Assembly (NCBI RefSeq): GCF_000498395.2
Contig: NZ_CP010979.1
Span: forward strand, 4,154,001 to 4,218,000
DNA length: 64,000 nt
Direction of reading: 5' to 3'
Source of the DNA: Pseudomonas putida S13.1.2
GTDB lineage: Bacteria; Pseudomonadota; Gammaproteobacteria; Pseudomonadales; Pseudomonadaceae
Positions 26,507 to 34,817 of the stretch are shown one piece after another. The notes beneath the pieces were generated by a model, which ran no database searches, was not told where the DNA came from, and worked only from the letters and a program-made list of their open reading frames with translations. The position numbers and the translations under genes were made by a program. Positions within the stretch are counted from its first letter, which is position 1, and each line of letters opens with the position of its first letter.

Positions 26507-26980
26507 TCAATCGAACTGCGCGAGCATCCAGGCCTGGTACTCGGCCACGCCGGCTTCCCCCTCGCGCGGCGCCCAGTGTGCATGTTCGCCTTCGCCCACC
26601 GGCCGGTAAGGCCCGGCCTTGCATTCGAACAGGATGCTGTCCGGCTCCAGCACCACCAGCCCATGGTAGGTACCGGGTGCCAAGTCCACACCCAGGCAGT
26701 CACCGCCTGCCTGCAGCACTCGCTTGTCTGTCACTGCGCCCTGCTCATCGAAGATCAGCAAGCCCAGGCGGCCCTTGAGCACGATCAGGCCTTCGGCCTT
26801 GTCGTCGCTCAGGTGGCGGTGCGGCGGAATGTAGGTACTGGGCTGTAGCCCGACCGCCATGCGGTGGCAGGGCTCTTCCATCTCATGGAAATTATGGTGC
26901 TGCCGCCCGCGCGGGTTGGCGGCAGCCTTTTCGGCCAGCCCGGCGAACAGCGATTGGTCGATGAACGCAGGCTGGCGCAT
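26507..26980 (-). CDS. WbuC-family cupin metalloprotein
   Basis: Small 157-residue cupin. Metal-binding positions are visible in YIPPHRHLSDDKAEGLIVL (His, His, Glu) with a second cupin motif near DLAPGTYHGLVVLEP. It matches WbuC-type proteins, named from O-antigen clusters, whose activity is not known. The start codon lies only two bases after the hpt stop, so it is coupled to hpt. A role in nucleotide or sugar metabolism is possible but not shown. Confidence 0.78.
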   Translation of the reverse strand: MRQPAFIDQSLFAGLAEKAAANPRGRQHHNFHEMEEPCHRMAVGLQPSTYIPPHRHLSDDKAEGLIVLKGRLGLLIFDEQGAVTDKRVLQAGGDCLGVDLAPGTYHGLVVLEPDSILFECKAGPYRPVGEGEHAHWAPREGEAGVAEYQAWMLAQFD

Positions 26981-26982
26981 GG

Positions 26983-27540
26983 TCACAGCCCCTTGACGGC
27001 GAAAATGCCGTTGGCATTGCGCCAGTAGCCTTTGTAATCCATGCCGTAACCGAAAATGTAGCGGTCGACACATGGCAGGCCCACGTAGTTGGCCTTGAGG
27101 TCCGGGCTGGCCTTGCGGTCGTGGTCCTTGTCGATCAGGACCGCGGTGTGCACCGAGCGCGCGCCGGCATGCTTGCAGAACTCGATGATGGCGCTGAGGG
27201 TGTGGCCTTCGTCGAGGATGTCGTCGACGATCAGCACATCGCGGTCGATGAACGACACTTCCGGCTTGGCCTTCCAGAACAGCTCACCGCCGCTGGTCTG
27301 GTTGCGGTAGCGGGTAGCGTGCAGGTACGAGGCTTCCAGCGGGAACTGCAGGTGGGTCAGCAGTTTGCCAGAGAAAATCAGGCCACCGTTCATCACGCAG
27401 AACACCACCGGGTTCTTGTCGTGCAGGTCCTTGCAGATCTGCTCGCCGACTTTGGCGATGGCCGCTTCGACTTCGGCTTCGGTGTACAGGCAGTCAGCTT
27501 CACGCATGACTTGACGGATGTGCTCGAGATCGGCGGACAT
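26983..27540 (-). CDS. hpt: Hypoxanthine(-guanine) phosphoribosyltransferase
   Basis: Purine salvage: transfers phosphoribose from PRPP to hypoxanthine or guanine. It has 185 residues; ATG 27540 has GGAG upstream. The PRPP signature VLIVDDILDEGHTLS is intact, as are FCVMNGGLIF and the flexible-loop region EASYLHATRYR. It is divergent from upp (uracil salvage), and both share a 160-base intergenic region, so purine and pyrimidine salvage meet here. Confidence 0.93.
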   Translation of the reverse strand: MSADLEHIRQVMREADCLYTEAEVEAAIAKVGEQICKDLHDKNPVVFCVMNGGLIFSGKLLTHLQFPLEASYLHATRYRNQTSGGELFWKAKPEVSFIDRDVLIVDDILDEGHTLSAIIEFCKHAGARSVHTAVLIDKDHDRKASPDLKANYVGLPCVDRYIFGYGMDYKGYWRNANGIFAVKGL

Positions 27541-27654
27541 GGCGCTCTCCGGGGGGGCATTTTGGAAAAGCGGGCAAAGGTACGCATCCGCTCGTCCCAG
27601 ATCAAGCATTTATGGACTAACGTCCAGAATGACCAGACGACAGCACAGGCTGAA

Positions 27655-27666
27655 TAGATTAATCTA
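27655..27666. promoter_or_regulatory. Perfect palindrome between hpt and upp
   Basis: TAGATTAATCTA is a perfect 12-bp palindrome 36 bases before the upp start and in the shared hpt-upp regulatory region. It is a possible operator; the protein is unknown. Confidence 0.3.
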
Positions 27667-27701
27667 GCGCGGTTTTTTTGCCCGCCTTTCGGAGCCCCCC
27701 T

Positions 27702-28340
27702 ATGCCCACTCGTGAGATCCGCCACCCGCTGATCCGCCACAAGCTCGGCCTGATGCGCCGTGCCGATATCAGCACCAAGAATTTTCGCGAACTCGCCCAG
27801 GAAGTCGGCGCGCTCCTGACCTATGAAGCCACCCAGGACCTGCCACTCGAAACCTACGAGATCGACGGCTGGTGTGGCAAGGTGCAAGTTGAAAAAATCG
27901 CCGGCAAGAAGATTACCGTAGTCCCCATCCTGCGCGCCGGCATCGGCATGCTTGACGGCGTGCTCAGCCTGATCCCGGGTGCCAAGGTCAGCGCCGTCGG
28001 CGTTGCCCGCAACGAAGAAACTCTCGAAGCCCATACCTACCTGGAAAAGCTCGCGCCAGACATCAACCAGCGCCTGGCCCTGATCATCGACCCGATGCTG
28101 GCCACCGGCGCTTCGATGGTCGCTACCATCGACCTGCTGAAAAAGGCCGGCTGCAAAGAGATCCGCGCCATGGTGCTGGTCGCCGCGCCAGAGGGCATCG
28201 AAGTGGTGGAAAAAGCCCACCCGGACGTGAAGATCTACACCGCCTCGATCGACCAGCGCCTGAACGAACACGGCTACATCGTGCCGGGCCTGGGCGATGC
28301 CGGTGACAAGATCTTCGGCACCAAGCAAAAGGACGCCTGA
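27702..28340 (+). CDS. upp: Uracil phosphoribosyltransferase
   Basis: Pyrimidine salvage: uracil plus PRPP gives UMP. It has 212 residues; ATG 27702 follows CGGAG. The Upp signatures are complete: REIRHPLIRHKLGLMR, VVPILRAGIGMLDGVL, the PRPP-binding DPMLATGASM and the uracil-binding YIVPGLGDAGDKIFGT at the C-terminus. It is followed by uraA after 2 bases, so uptake and conversion of uracil form one operon. Confidence 0.96.
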   Translation: MPTREIRHPLIRHKLGLMRRADISTKNFRELAQEVGALLTYEATQDLPLETYEIDGWCGKVQVEKIAGKKITVVPILRAGIGMLDGVLSLIPGAKVSAVGVARNEETLEAHTYLEKLAPDINQRLALIIDPMLATGASMVATIDLLKKAGCKEIRAMVLVAAPEGIEVVEKAHPDVKIYTASIDQRLNEHGYIVPGLGDAGDKIFGTKQKDA

Positions 28341-28342
28341 CC

Positions 28343-29617
28343 ATGCAGGACGGCTTCAACGACCCGCTCTGGCGCCAGGTCGTTTCGGGCGCGCAGATGC
28401 TCTTCGTGGCATTTGGCGCGTTGGTGCTGATGCCACTGATCACCGGCCTCGACCCGAACGTCGCGTTGTTCACCGCAGGCATCGGCACGCTGCTGTTCCA
28501 GCTGGTTACCGGCCGCCAGGTACCGGTGTTCCTGGCCTCCAGCTTTGCCTTCATCACCCCGATCATCCTCGCCAAGGGCCAGTTTGGCCTGGCCGAGACC
28601 ATGGGCGGCGTGATGGCGGCCGGTTTCGTGTACACCTTCATGGGCCTGATGGTAAAAATCAAAGGCACCGGTTTCATCGACCGCATGCTGCCGCCTGTGG
28701 TGATTGGCCCGGTGATCATCTCCATCGGCCTGGCCATGGCACCGATCGCTGCCAACATGGCAATGGGCAAGGGTGGCGACGGCGTTGCGTTGATGCCCTA
28801 CAAGACCGCCATGCTGATCTCCATGCCAGCCCTGCTGACCACCTTGATCGTCGCTGTGTTCGGCAAGGGTATTTTCCGCCTGGTACCGATCATCTCTGGC
28901 GTGCTGGTGGGCTTTGCCCTGTCGTTCGCCTTTGGTGTGGTCGACACGGCCAAAATCGCCGCTGCACCGTGGCTGGAAATCCCCAATTTCACCGCACCGG
29001 CGTTCAACTGGCAGGCCATCCTGTTCATCGTCCCGGTTGCCCTGGCACCGGCGATCGAGCACATCGGCGGGGTGATTGCGGTCGGTAGCGTGACCGGCCG
29101 TGACTACCTGAAAAAGCCTGGCCTGCACCGCACCTTGCTAGGTGACGGCCTGGCCACCACGGCAGCCGGCCTGTTCGGCGGCCCGCCCAACACCACCTAC
29201 GCCGAAGTGACTGGCGCGGTGATGCTGACCAAGAACTACAACCCGAAGATCATGACCTGGGCGGCGGTCTTCGCCATTACCCTGGCGTTTATCGGCAAGT
29301 TCGGCGCGCTGCTGCAAAGCATCCCGGTGCCAGTAATGGGCGGTATTCTTTGCCTGCTGTTCGGTTCGATCGCGGCAGTGGGCATGAACACCATGATCCG
29401 CCACAAGATCGACCTGGCCGAAGCGCGCAACCTGGTGATCGTGTCGGTAACCTTGGTGTTCGGTATCGGCGGCGTGCTGATCGGCAGCGGTGACGGCCCG
29501 GATGACTGGGGCCTGAAGGGCATCGCCCTGTGCGCCATCGTGGCGATTGCCCTGAACCTGATCCTGCCGGGCAATGATGGCTGGAAGCACAAGAAACTGG
29601 ATGATCAGTTGCCTTGA
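28343..29617 (+). CDS. uraA: Uracil permease UraA
   Basis: Inner membrane uracil:proton symporter of the nucleobase-ascorbate (NAT/NCS2) family, 424 residues with about 14 membrane helices. The family motif block is seen in APAIEHIGGVIAVGSVTG (substrate-binding Glu) and GGPPNTTYAEVTGAVMLT. It is the second gene of the upp-uraA unit, and a REP pair marks the operon end. Confidence 0.95.
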   Translation: MQDGFNDPLWRQVVSGAQMLFVAFGALVLMPLITGLDPNVALFTAGIGTLLFQLVTGRQVPVFLASSFAFITPIILAKGQFGLAETMGGVMAAGFVYTFMGLMVKIKGTGFIDRMLPPVVIGPVIISIGLAMAPIAANMAMGKGGDGVALMPYKTAMLISMPALLTTLIVAVFGKGIFRLVPIISGVLVGFALSFAFGVVDTAKIAAAPWLEIPNFTAPAFNWQAILFIVPVALAPAIEHIGGVIAVGSVTGRDYLKKPGLHRTLLGDGLATTAAGLFGGPPNTTYAEVTGAVMLTKNYNPKIMTWAAVFAITLAFIGKFGALLQSIPVPVMGGILCLLFGSIAAVGMNTMIRHKIDLAEARNLVIVSVTLVFGIGGVLIGSGDGPDDWGLKGIALCAIVAIALNLILPGNDGWKHKKLDDQLP

Positions 29618-29634
29618 TCCGGCTTTAACCTCAG

Positions 29635-29732
29635 CCGGCCCTATCGCCGGCAAGCCAGCTCCCACAGGTACACCACAGGTTTCAGAGACTGTGATGCTCT
29701 TGTGGGAGCTGGCTTGCCGGCGATAGGGTCGG
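29635..29732. repeat. REP inverted pair
   Basis: Facing CGCCGGCAAGCCAGCTCCCA units between the convergent uraA and hemH. Confidence 0.85.
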
Positions 29733-29749
29733 TATAGGCAGCCGCAATG

Positions 29750-30766
29750 TCAGGCCTTTTCGCACATATCAGCCAACACCCTCACCCACTCGGGGTGATC
29801 ATTCAGGCACGGCACCAGCACCAGCTCCCGCCCGCCCGCCTCGACAAACTGTTCGCTGCCCCGCATGCCGATCTCTTCCAGCGTCTCGATGCAATCGGCC
29901 ACGAACGCCGGGCACATCACCAGCAACTTCTTTACGCCGGCCTTGGCCAGCTCATCCAGCCGCGTCTCGGTGTAGGGCTCGATCCACTTGTCCCGCCCGA
30001 GCCGAGACTGGAACGATACCGACCATTTGCCATCCGGGATGCCCATTCTCTGCGCAAAGGCTTTGGCCGTAGCCAGGCATTGCCCGCGGTAACACACCGC
30101 ACGCACCTCGGCGGATGCACCGTGGCAGCAATCAGCGGTACGCAGGTCGTGCTTGCTGCCCTTGGGAAACAGCTTCTTCAAGTGCCGCTCCGGCAAGCCA
30201 TGGAAGCTCAGCAGCAGGTGGTCGTAATCCTGTTCCAGGTAAGGCCGGGCGCTGGCCGCCAGCGCCTCGATGTAGTCAGGGTGCTCGTAGAACGGCTGCA
30301 GCACACGCATCTGCAGTGGCAGCTGGCGTTCGTTGATCACCTGTTTTGCCAGCTCGACCACAGTGGTCACGGTACTGTCGGCGAACTGTGGATAAAGCGG
30401 CGCCAAGGTCACCTTGCGCACGCCTTGGGCTGCCAGGCGTTCCAGCACTTCGGGCAAAGCTGGCTGGCCATAGCGCATGGCGATTTCCACCGGGCCACGG
30501 GGCCAGTGCTCGACCATTGCTGACTGCAGACGACGGGTGAGCACCACCAGCGGCGAGCCCTCCTCCCACCAGATCGAGCCATAGGCATGCGCCGACTGCT
30601 CCGGGCGCTTGACCAGGATCAGCGACACCAACAGGCGCCGTACCGGCCAAGGCAGGTCGACCACGTACGGGTCCATGAGAAACTGGTTGAGGTAGCGGCG
30701 CACATCGGCCACCGAGGTGGAAGCCGGGGAACCCAGGTTGACCAGCAGCAGGGCGTGATCGGTCAT
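29750..30766 (-). CDS. hemH: Ferrochelatase
   Basis: Last step of protoheme synthesis: inserts Fe2+ into protoporphyrin IX. It has 338 residues; ATG 30766 with AGGA upstream starts MTDHALLLVNLGSPAS. The open frame continues upstream but only as a shadow of the neighbouring gene. Family segments SFHGLPERH (catalytic His), YPQFADSTVTTVVEL and the late CPAFVADCIETLEEI are present. It lies 13 bases downstream of the TIGR01777 gene, so the two form an operon. Confidence 0.95.
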   Translation of the reverse strand: MTDHALLLVNLGSPASTSVADVRRYLNQFLMDPYVVDLPWPVRRLLVSLILVKRPEQSAHAYGSIWWEEGSPLVVLTRRLQSAMVEHWPRGPVEIAMRYGQPALPEVLERLAAQGVRKVTLAPLYPQFADSTVTTVVELAKQVINERQLPLQMRVLQPFYEHPDYIEALAASARPYLEQDYDHLLLSFHGLPERHLKKLFPKGSKHDLRTADCCHGASAEVRAVCYRGQCLATAKAFAQRMGIPDGKWSVSFQSRLGRDKWIEPYTETRLDELAKAGVKKLLVMCPAFVADCIETLEEIGMRGSEQFVEAGGRELVLVPCLNDHPEWVRVLADMCEKA

Positions 30767-30779
30767 GCAGCGTCCTATG

Positions 30780-31685
30780 TCAGAGGCGGCTGGACAGGTT
30801 GTCCAGGGCCGATTGCAGATCGTTGAAGCGGAAAGTGAAGCCAGCCGCCAGCAAGCGTACCGGGCGTGCCCGCTGCCCGCCCAGCAGCAAGGTCGACATC
30901 TCGCCCAGGCCAGCCTTGAGCAACAATGCCGGCACTGGCAGCAGCGCCGGCCGATGCAGGGCCCGACCCAGGCGCCTGGCGAACTCGCGGTTGCGCACCG
31001 GCTCCGGGGCGCAGGCATTATAAGGACCGCTGGCATCGTTGTGCTGCAAGAGAAAATCAATCAGGGCGACCTGGTCGTCTATATGGACCCACGGCATCCA
31101 CTGCCGTCCATTGCCCAATGGCCCGCCCAGCCCGAGCTTGAAGGGCACGCGCAGGCGCGACAAAAAGCCGCCATCGCTGGCCAGCACCAGCCCGGTGCGC
31201 ACCAATACCACGCGGATACCCTGTGCCTGGGAGCGCTGGGCCGTCTCTTCCCAGGCAATGCACAACTGGCTGGCGAAATCTTCGCGCACCGGGGGCGAAG
31301 CTTCGGTCAGTTCGCGTTCGCCACCGTCACCGTACCAGCCCACTGCGGAGCCGGAGATCAGCACGTGTGGGCGTTGCTCACGGGTGCCCAACCAGGTCAG
31401 CAGTTGCTCGGTCAGGGTGACCCGGCTGGCCCACAGCAGGTTGCGTCGGGCAGCCGTCCAGGGCCGATCGGCAATCGGCGCACCGGCCAGGTTAACCACC
31501 GCATCAAGGTGATCGTCCGCCTCCAGTTGCTCCAGGCGGGCGATGCCACGTACGCCACTGCCACATATTTTTGCCACCTGTTCAGGTCGCCGGCTCCAAA
31601 CCGTAAGCCGATGCCCCTGGCCTAGCCAGTACTGGCAAAGATGCTTGCCAATCAAACCGGTGCCACCTGTCAGCAATATATGCAT
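30780..31685 (-). CDS. TIGR01777 epimerase-like SDR (YfcH family)
   Basis: An extended short-chain dehydrogenase/reductase-like protein of 301 residues. An N-terminal NAD(P) motif MHILLTGGTGLIGKHLC is followed by VVNLAGAPIADRPW, with a C-terminal DUF1731 domain ending in FTFRFNDLQSALDNL. E. coli YfcH and plant homologues lack a firm function. It is upstream of hemH in the same operon and divergent from the light-island FAD oxidoreductase, with a PplR-like site in between. Confidence 0.85.
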   Translation of the reverse strand: MHILLTGGTGLIGKHLCQYWLGQGHRLTVWSRRPEQVAKICGSGVRGIARLEQLEADDHLDAVVNLAGAPIADRPWTAARRNLLWASRVTLTEQLLTWLGTREQRPHVLISGSAVGWYGDGGERELTEASPPVREDFASQLCIAWEETAQRSQAQGIRVVLVRTGLVLASDGGFLSRLRVPFKLGLGGPLGNGRQWMPWVHIDDQVALIDFLLQHNDASGPYNACAPEPVRNREFARRLGRALHRPALLPVPALLLKAGLGEMSTLLLGGQRARPVRLLAAGFTFRFNDLQSALDNLSSRL

Positions 31686-31798
31686 GGCTGTGTCCTCGCA
31701 GAATGCGGCGGTGGTCTATTTTTAACATCAAGGCACTTTTTTGACCCGACGCTCTCGGATAAACATAGGCCAACCTGACCGCCAAAGCGGAATAACCT

Positions 31799-31822
31799 TA
31801 TACAGAATTTCTGGATTGTACA
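31799..31822. promoter_or_regulatory. PplR1/LitR-type direct repeat site upstream of the FAD oxidoreductase gene
   Basis: TATACA, 12 bases, then TGTACA: an exact match to the published P. putida PplR1 consensus T(G/A)TACA-N12-TGTACA. It is 51 bases from the ATG of the downstream FAD oxidoreductase gene. It is flanked by GGAATAA before and GGTTT after, shared with the site at 32918. Confidence 0.8.
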
Positions 31823-31872
31823 GGTTTGCCTGACAGCGTAGTCTGCTAACAGCAAGGTTTGAAGAGGCCATC

Positions 31873-32859
31873 ATGACAGTACCTATTGCCATCATCGGAG
31901 CCGGTATCGCCGGCTTGTCAGCCGCCCAGGCGTTGCAAAAGGCCGGGCAATCCGTGCATCTGTTCGACAAAGGCCACGGCAGTGGTGGGCGCATGGCCAG
32001 CAAGCGCAGCGAGGCCGGCGCGCTGGACCTCGGCGCCCAGTATTTCACTGCCCGTGACCGGCGCTTCGTCGAGCAGGTGCAACAGTGGGTTGCCGCCGGC
32101 TGGGCCGAGCAGTGGAAGCCACAGCTGTACAACTACCGTGATGGCGAGCTCACCCCCTCCCCTGACGAACAGACCCGCTGGGTAGGCGTACCACGCATGA
32201 GCGCCATCACCCGTGGCCTGCTCAAGGATGTGACGGTGAACTTCGGCTGCCGTATCGCCGAAGTGTTCCGTGGCAAGCAGTACTGGCACCTGCAAGACAC
32301 CGAAGGCTGCAGCCATGGCCCTTACAGCCGCGTGGTGATCGCCGTGCCGGCACCGCAGGCCACGCCACTTCTGGCCTCCACCCCGAAATTGGCCGCCGTG
32401 GCTGCGGGCGTGCAAATGGAACCTGTATGGGCTGTCGCGCTGGCCTTCCAGACACCTTTGGACACCCCGATGCAAGGCTGCTTCGTGCAAGACAACCCGC
32501 TTGACTGGCTGGCCCGTAACCGCAGCAAGCCCGGCCGCGACGAGCAACTCGATACCTGGGTGCTGCACGCCACGTCTGACTGGAGCCGGCAGCATATCGA
32601 CCTGCCCAAGGAAGAAGTGATCGAACAGCTGTGGGGCGAGTTCGCCGAGCTGGTCGGTTGCGTGGTGCCGGCCCCCACCTTCGCCCTGGCTCACCGCTGG
32701 CTCTATGCGCGCCCCAGCAGCAATCATGAGTGGGGCGCACTGGCCGATGCCGACCAAGGCTTGTACGCCTGCGGCGATTGGTGCCTGTCCGGGCGCGTAG
32801 AAGGCGCCTGGCTCAGCGGCCAGGAAGCGGCGCGGCGACTGCTCGAACACCTGGAGTGA
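31873..32859 (+). CDS. FAD-dependent amine oxidase-like oxidoreductase (renalase-like)
   Basis: A 328-residue flavoprotein with the FAD motif VPIAIIGAGIAGLSAAQAL at the N-terminus, a following SGGRMASKR stretch that contacts the flavin, and the C-terminal FAD-binding GLYACGDWCLSGRVEGAWLSG. Related proteins include bacterial renalase-type NAD(P)H-isomer oxidases, but the substrate here is unknown. The promoter region carries a perfect PplR-type site, so it is probably light-induced together with photolyase. Confidence 0.85.
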   Translation: MTVPIAIIGAGIAGLSAAQALQKAGQSVHLFDKGHGSGGRMASKRSEAGALDLGAQYFTARDRRFVEQVQQWVAAGWAEQWKPQLYNYRDGELTPSPDEQTRWVGVPRMSAITRGLLKDVTVNFGCRIAEVFRGKQYWHLQDTEGCSHGPYSRVVIAVPAPQATPLLASTPKLAAVAAGVQMEPVWAVALAFQTPLDTPMQGCFVQDNPLDWLARNRSKPGRDEQLDTWVLHATSDWSRQHIDLPKEEVIEQLWGEFAELVGCVVPAPTFALAHRWLYARPSSNHEWGALADADQGLYACGDWCLSGRVEGAWLSGQEAARRLLEHLE

Positions 32860-32867
32860 TGTAGCGT

Positions 32868-32891
32868 TATACACAAATTCTAGTTTGCATA
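32868..32891. promoter_or_regulatory. Degenerate PplR-like site
   Basis: TATACA, 12 bases, TGCATA. The left half-site is perfect and the right one deviates at two positions. Its centre is exactly 50 bases upstream of the centre of the site at 32918-32941, i.e. about five helical turns. Confidence 0.4.
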
Positions 32892-32917
32892 ACTTCCCGG
32901 CTGTGCTGGAATAAACT

Positions 32918-32941
32918 TGTACAAAATTTTAGATTCGTACA
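32918..32941. promoter_or_regulatory. PplR1/LitR-type direct repeat site upstream of the YbgA-like gene
   Basis: TGTACA, 12 bases, then CGTACA: one mismatch to the published consensus. The site ends only 18 bases before the ATG at 32960, with the ribosome site GGAGG between. Spacer and flanks are closely similar to the site at 31799. Confidence 0.75.
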
Positions 32942-32959
32942 GGTTTACCGGAGGCAGCC

Positions 32960-33928
32960 ATGCACGACCCTTCAGCCCATAGCAAGCCGCGTATCGCCAT
33001 CAGCGCCTGCCTGACCGGGCATAGCGTGCGTTACAACGGCGGCCACAAAGCCTCAGACCTGTGCCGTACGCAACTGGATGCTCATTTCGACTGGCTGCCG
33101 GTGTGCCCGGAAGTCGCCATCGGCCTTGGCGTACCGCGCGACCCGATTCGGCTGGTCGGCAACCCCGAACGACCGGAAGTGGTCGGCACCCGTAACCCTG
33201 GCATGGACCTGACCGGCCCGCTACGCAGCTATGGCGTGCAGATGGCCGCCGAGCTCGACAGCATCTGCGGCTATATTTTCATGCAAAAGTCGCCCTCCTG
33301 CGGCCTGGAGCGGGTCAAGGTGTATCAGGACAACGGCCATCCGGCCATCCAGGGGGGGCGCGGCGTGTATGCCCAGGCCTTCTGCGCACAACGCCCGGAC
33401 CTGCCAGTAGAGGAAGAAGGTCGCCTGCATGACCCCGTGCTGCGCGAGAACTTCATCAGCCGCGTGTACGCCTACGCCGACTGGCAGCGCCTGCTGGCCG
33501 GGGGCCTTACTCGGGGAGGCCTGGTGCGCTTTCATTCGCGTTACAAGTACCTGGTGATGGCCAACAACCCCCAGGCCTACCGCACGCTGGGCCGCCTGCT
33601 CGGCAGCATGAGCAAGGATGACGACCCACAAAGCATCGGCCCACGCTACTTCAGTCAGCTGATGCAGGCCCTGCGTCGCTGCGCCAGCCGCGGCACCCAC
33701 TGCAATGTGCTGCAGCACCTCAGCGGCTATTTCAAGGACAGCCTGACGCAACAGGACAAAGCCGAGCTGCAGACAATCATCAGCCAGTACCAGCAAGGCG
33801 TGGTGCCGCTGGTAGTGCCGCTGACCCTGCTCAAGCACCATTTGCGCAAGCACCCCGACCCGTATCTGCTGCAACAGGCCTACCTGCAGCCGCATCCGGA
33901 AAGTCTGGGCTTGCGCAATGCAGTCTGA
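32960..33928 (+). CDS. DUF523-DUF1722 protein (YbgA-like)
   Basis: A 322-residue two-domain protein. The DUF523 half begins RIAISACLTGHSVRYNGGHK and includes the Cys of QKSPSCGLERV; the DUF1722 (YbgA) half contains HSRYKYLVMANNPQAYRTLG and a helical C-terminus. E. coli ybgA lies next to photolyase phrB, and the same pairing is seen here. A GGAGG site precedes the start. Its end overlaps the MerR-type regulator by 11 bases. Function unknown, probably linked to light or photodamage. Confidence 0.85.
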   Translation: MHDPSAHSKPRIAISACLTGHSVRYNGGHKASDLCRTQLDAHFDWLPVCPEVAIGLGVPRDPIRLVGNPERPEVVGTRNPGMDLTGPLRSYGVQMAAELDSICGYIFMQKSPSCGLERVKVYQDNGHPAIQGGRGVYAQAFCAQRPDLPVEEEGRLHDPVLRENFISRVYAYADWQRLLAGGLTRGGLVRFHSRYKYLVMANNPQAYRTLGRLLGSMSKDDDPQSIGPRYFSQLMQALRRCASRGTHCNVLQHLSGYFKDSLTQQDKAELQTIISQYQQGVVPLVVPLTLLKHHLRKHPDPYLLQQAYLQPHPESLGLRNAV

Positions 33929-34817
33929 CACCTTGCTCCCCATCGGTGAACTTGCCCGTCGCACGGGCGTAAACCCGGTCACCCTGCGCGCCTGGGAGCG
34001 CCGGTATGGCCTGCTCAAGCCGCAACGCACCGCAAAGGGGCATCGCCTGTACCCGCTGGACCAGATTGATCGGGTCGAGGCAGTCCTTGGCTGGCTGCAG
34101 CGTGGGGCATCGGTCGGGCAAGTACGCGAGCTGCTCGACAAACCCTCCAGCACGCTGCCCAAAGGTGACTGGCAGGCCCGGCAATTTCAGCTGATCGAAG
34201 CCATTGCCAGCCTGTCACAACGCGCCCTTGACCAGCAGCTCAACCAGGCCATGGCCCTGTACCCGGCCGTCACCCTGTGCGAACAACTGCTGCTGCCGCT
34301 GCTCGACCTCCTCGACCTGCGTTGGCGCAATTACTTCAATGCGCAGCTGGAACAGGCGTTTTTCCACAGTTGGCTACGCAGCAAGCTAGGTGCCCGGGTC
34401 TACCATGACAACCAGTTGCTGCAGGGCCCTGCGGTGTTGCTGGTGGAAGACAGCGAACGTGCCTTCAGCCCAGGTTTATGGCTATGCGCCTGGCTGTTCA
34501 CCAGCAACGGGTTCCCGGTCGAGGTGTTGGAGCACCCCGTTGCCGGCCCGCACCTGCAACGCGCCGTCAGCACACTCAGCCCCCGCGCCGTGCTCCTGCA
34601 CCTGGGGCCCCGCATCGATGGCAAGGCGCTGCAACGCACCCTGCACAACCTGCCCATGATAATCCTGGCCGGTGGCCCGATGCTGTTGCTGCATGAAAAG
34701 CAGCTGCGTGCCCTCGAGCTGCCCAACCTCGCCCTCTTCGAAACCCCGCAGGTGGCACTGCGCTTGCTTCAAGCCCAAAGCGGCCACCCTGTAGAGATGA
34801 ATGCCCCATGCACCTGA
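33918..34817 (+). CDS. pplR1: Class II LitR, MerR-family light-response regulator PplR1
   Basis: A 299-residue DNA-binding regulator. The N-terminal MerR helix-turn-helix (IGELARRTGVNPVTLRAWERRYGLLKP) starts near residue 8; the C-terminal part resembles the LitR/CarH sensor region. The histidine of the cobalamin-binding motif is not seen, consistent with class II LitR, which does not need B12. In P. putida KT2440 the protein next to phrB is PplR1, which works with PplR2, PplR3 and LOV photoreceptors to control light-inducible genes. It overlaps the YbgA-like gene by 11 bases and phrB by 10 bases, so all three are co-expressed. Confidence 0.82.
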   Translation: MQSDTLLPIGELARRTGVNPVTLRAWERRYGLLKPQRTAKGHRLYPLDQIDRVEAVLGWLQRGASVGQVRELLDKPSSTLPKGDWQARQFQLIEAIASLSQRALDQQLNQAMALYPAVTLCEQLLLPLLDLLDLRWRNYFNAQLEQAFFHSWLRSKLGARVYHDNQLLQGPAVLLVEDSERAFSPGLWLCAWLFTSNGFPVEVLEHPVAGPHLQRAVSTLSPRAVLLHLGPRIDGKALQRTLHNLPMIILAGGPMLLLHEKQLRALELPNLALFETPQVALRLLQAQSGHPVEMNAPCT

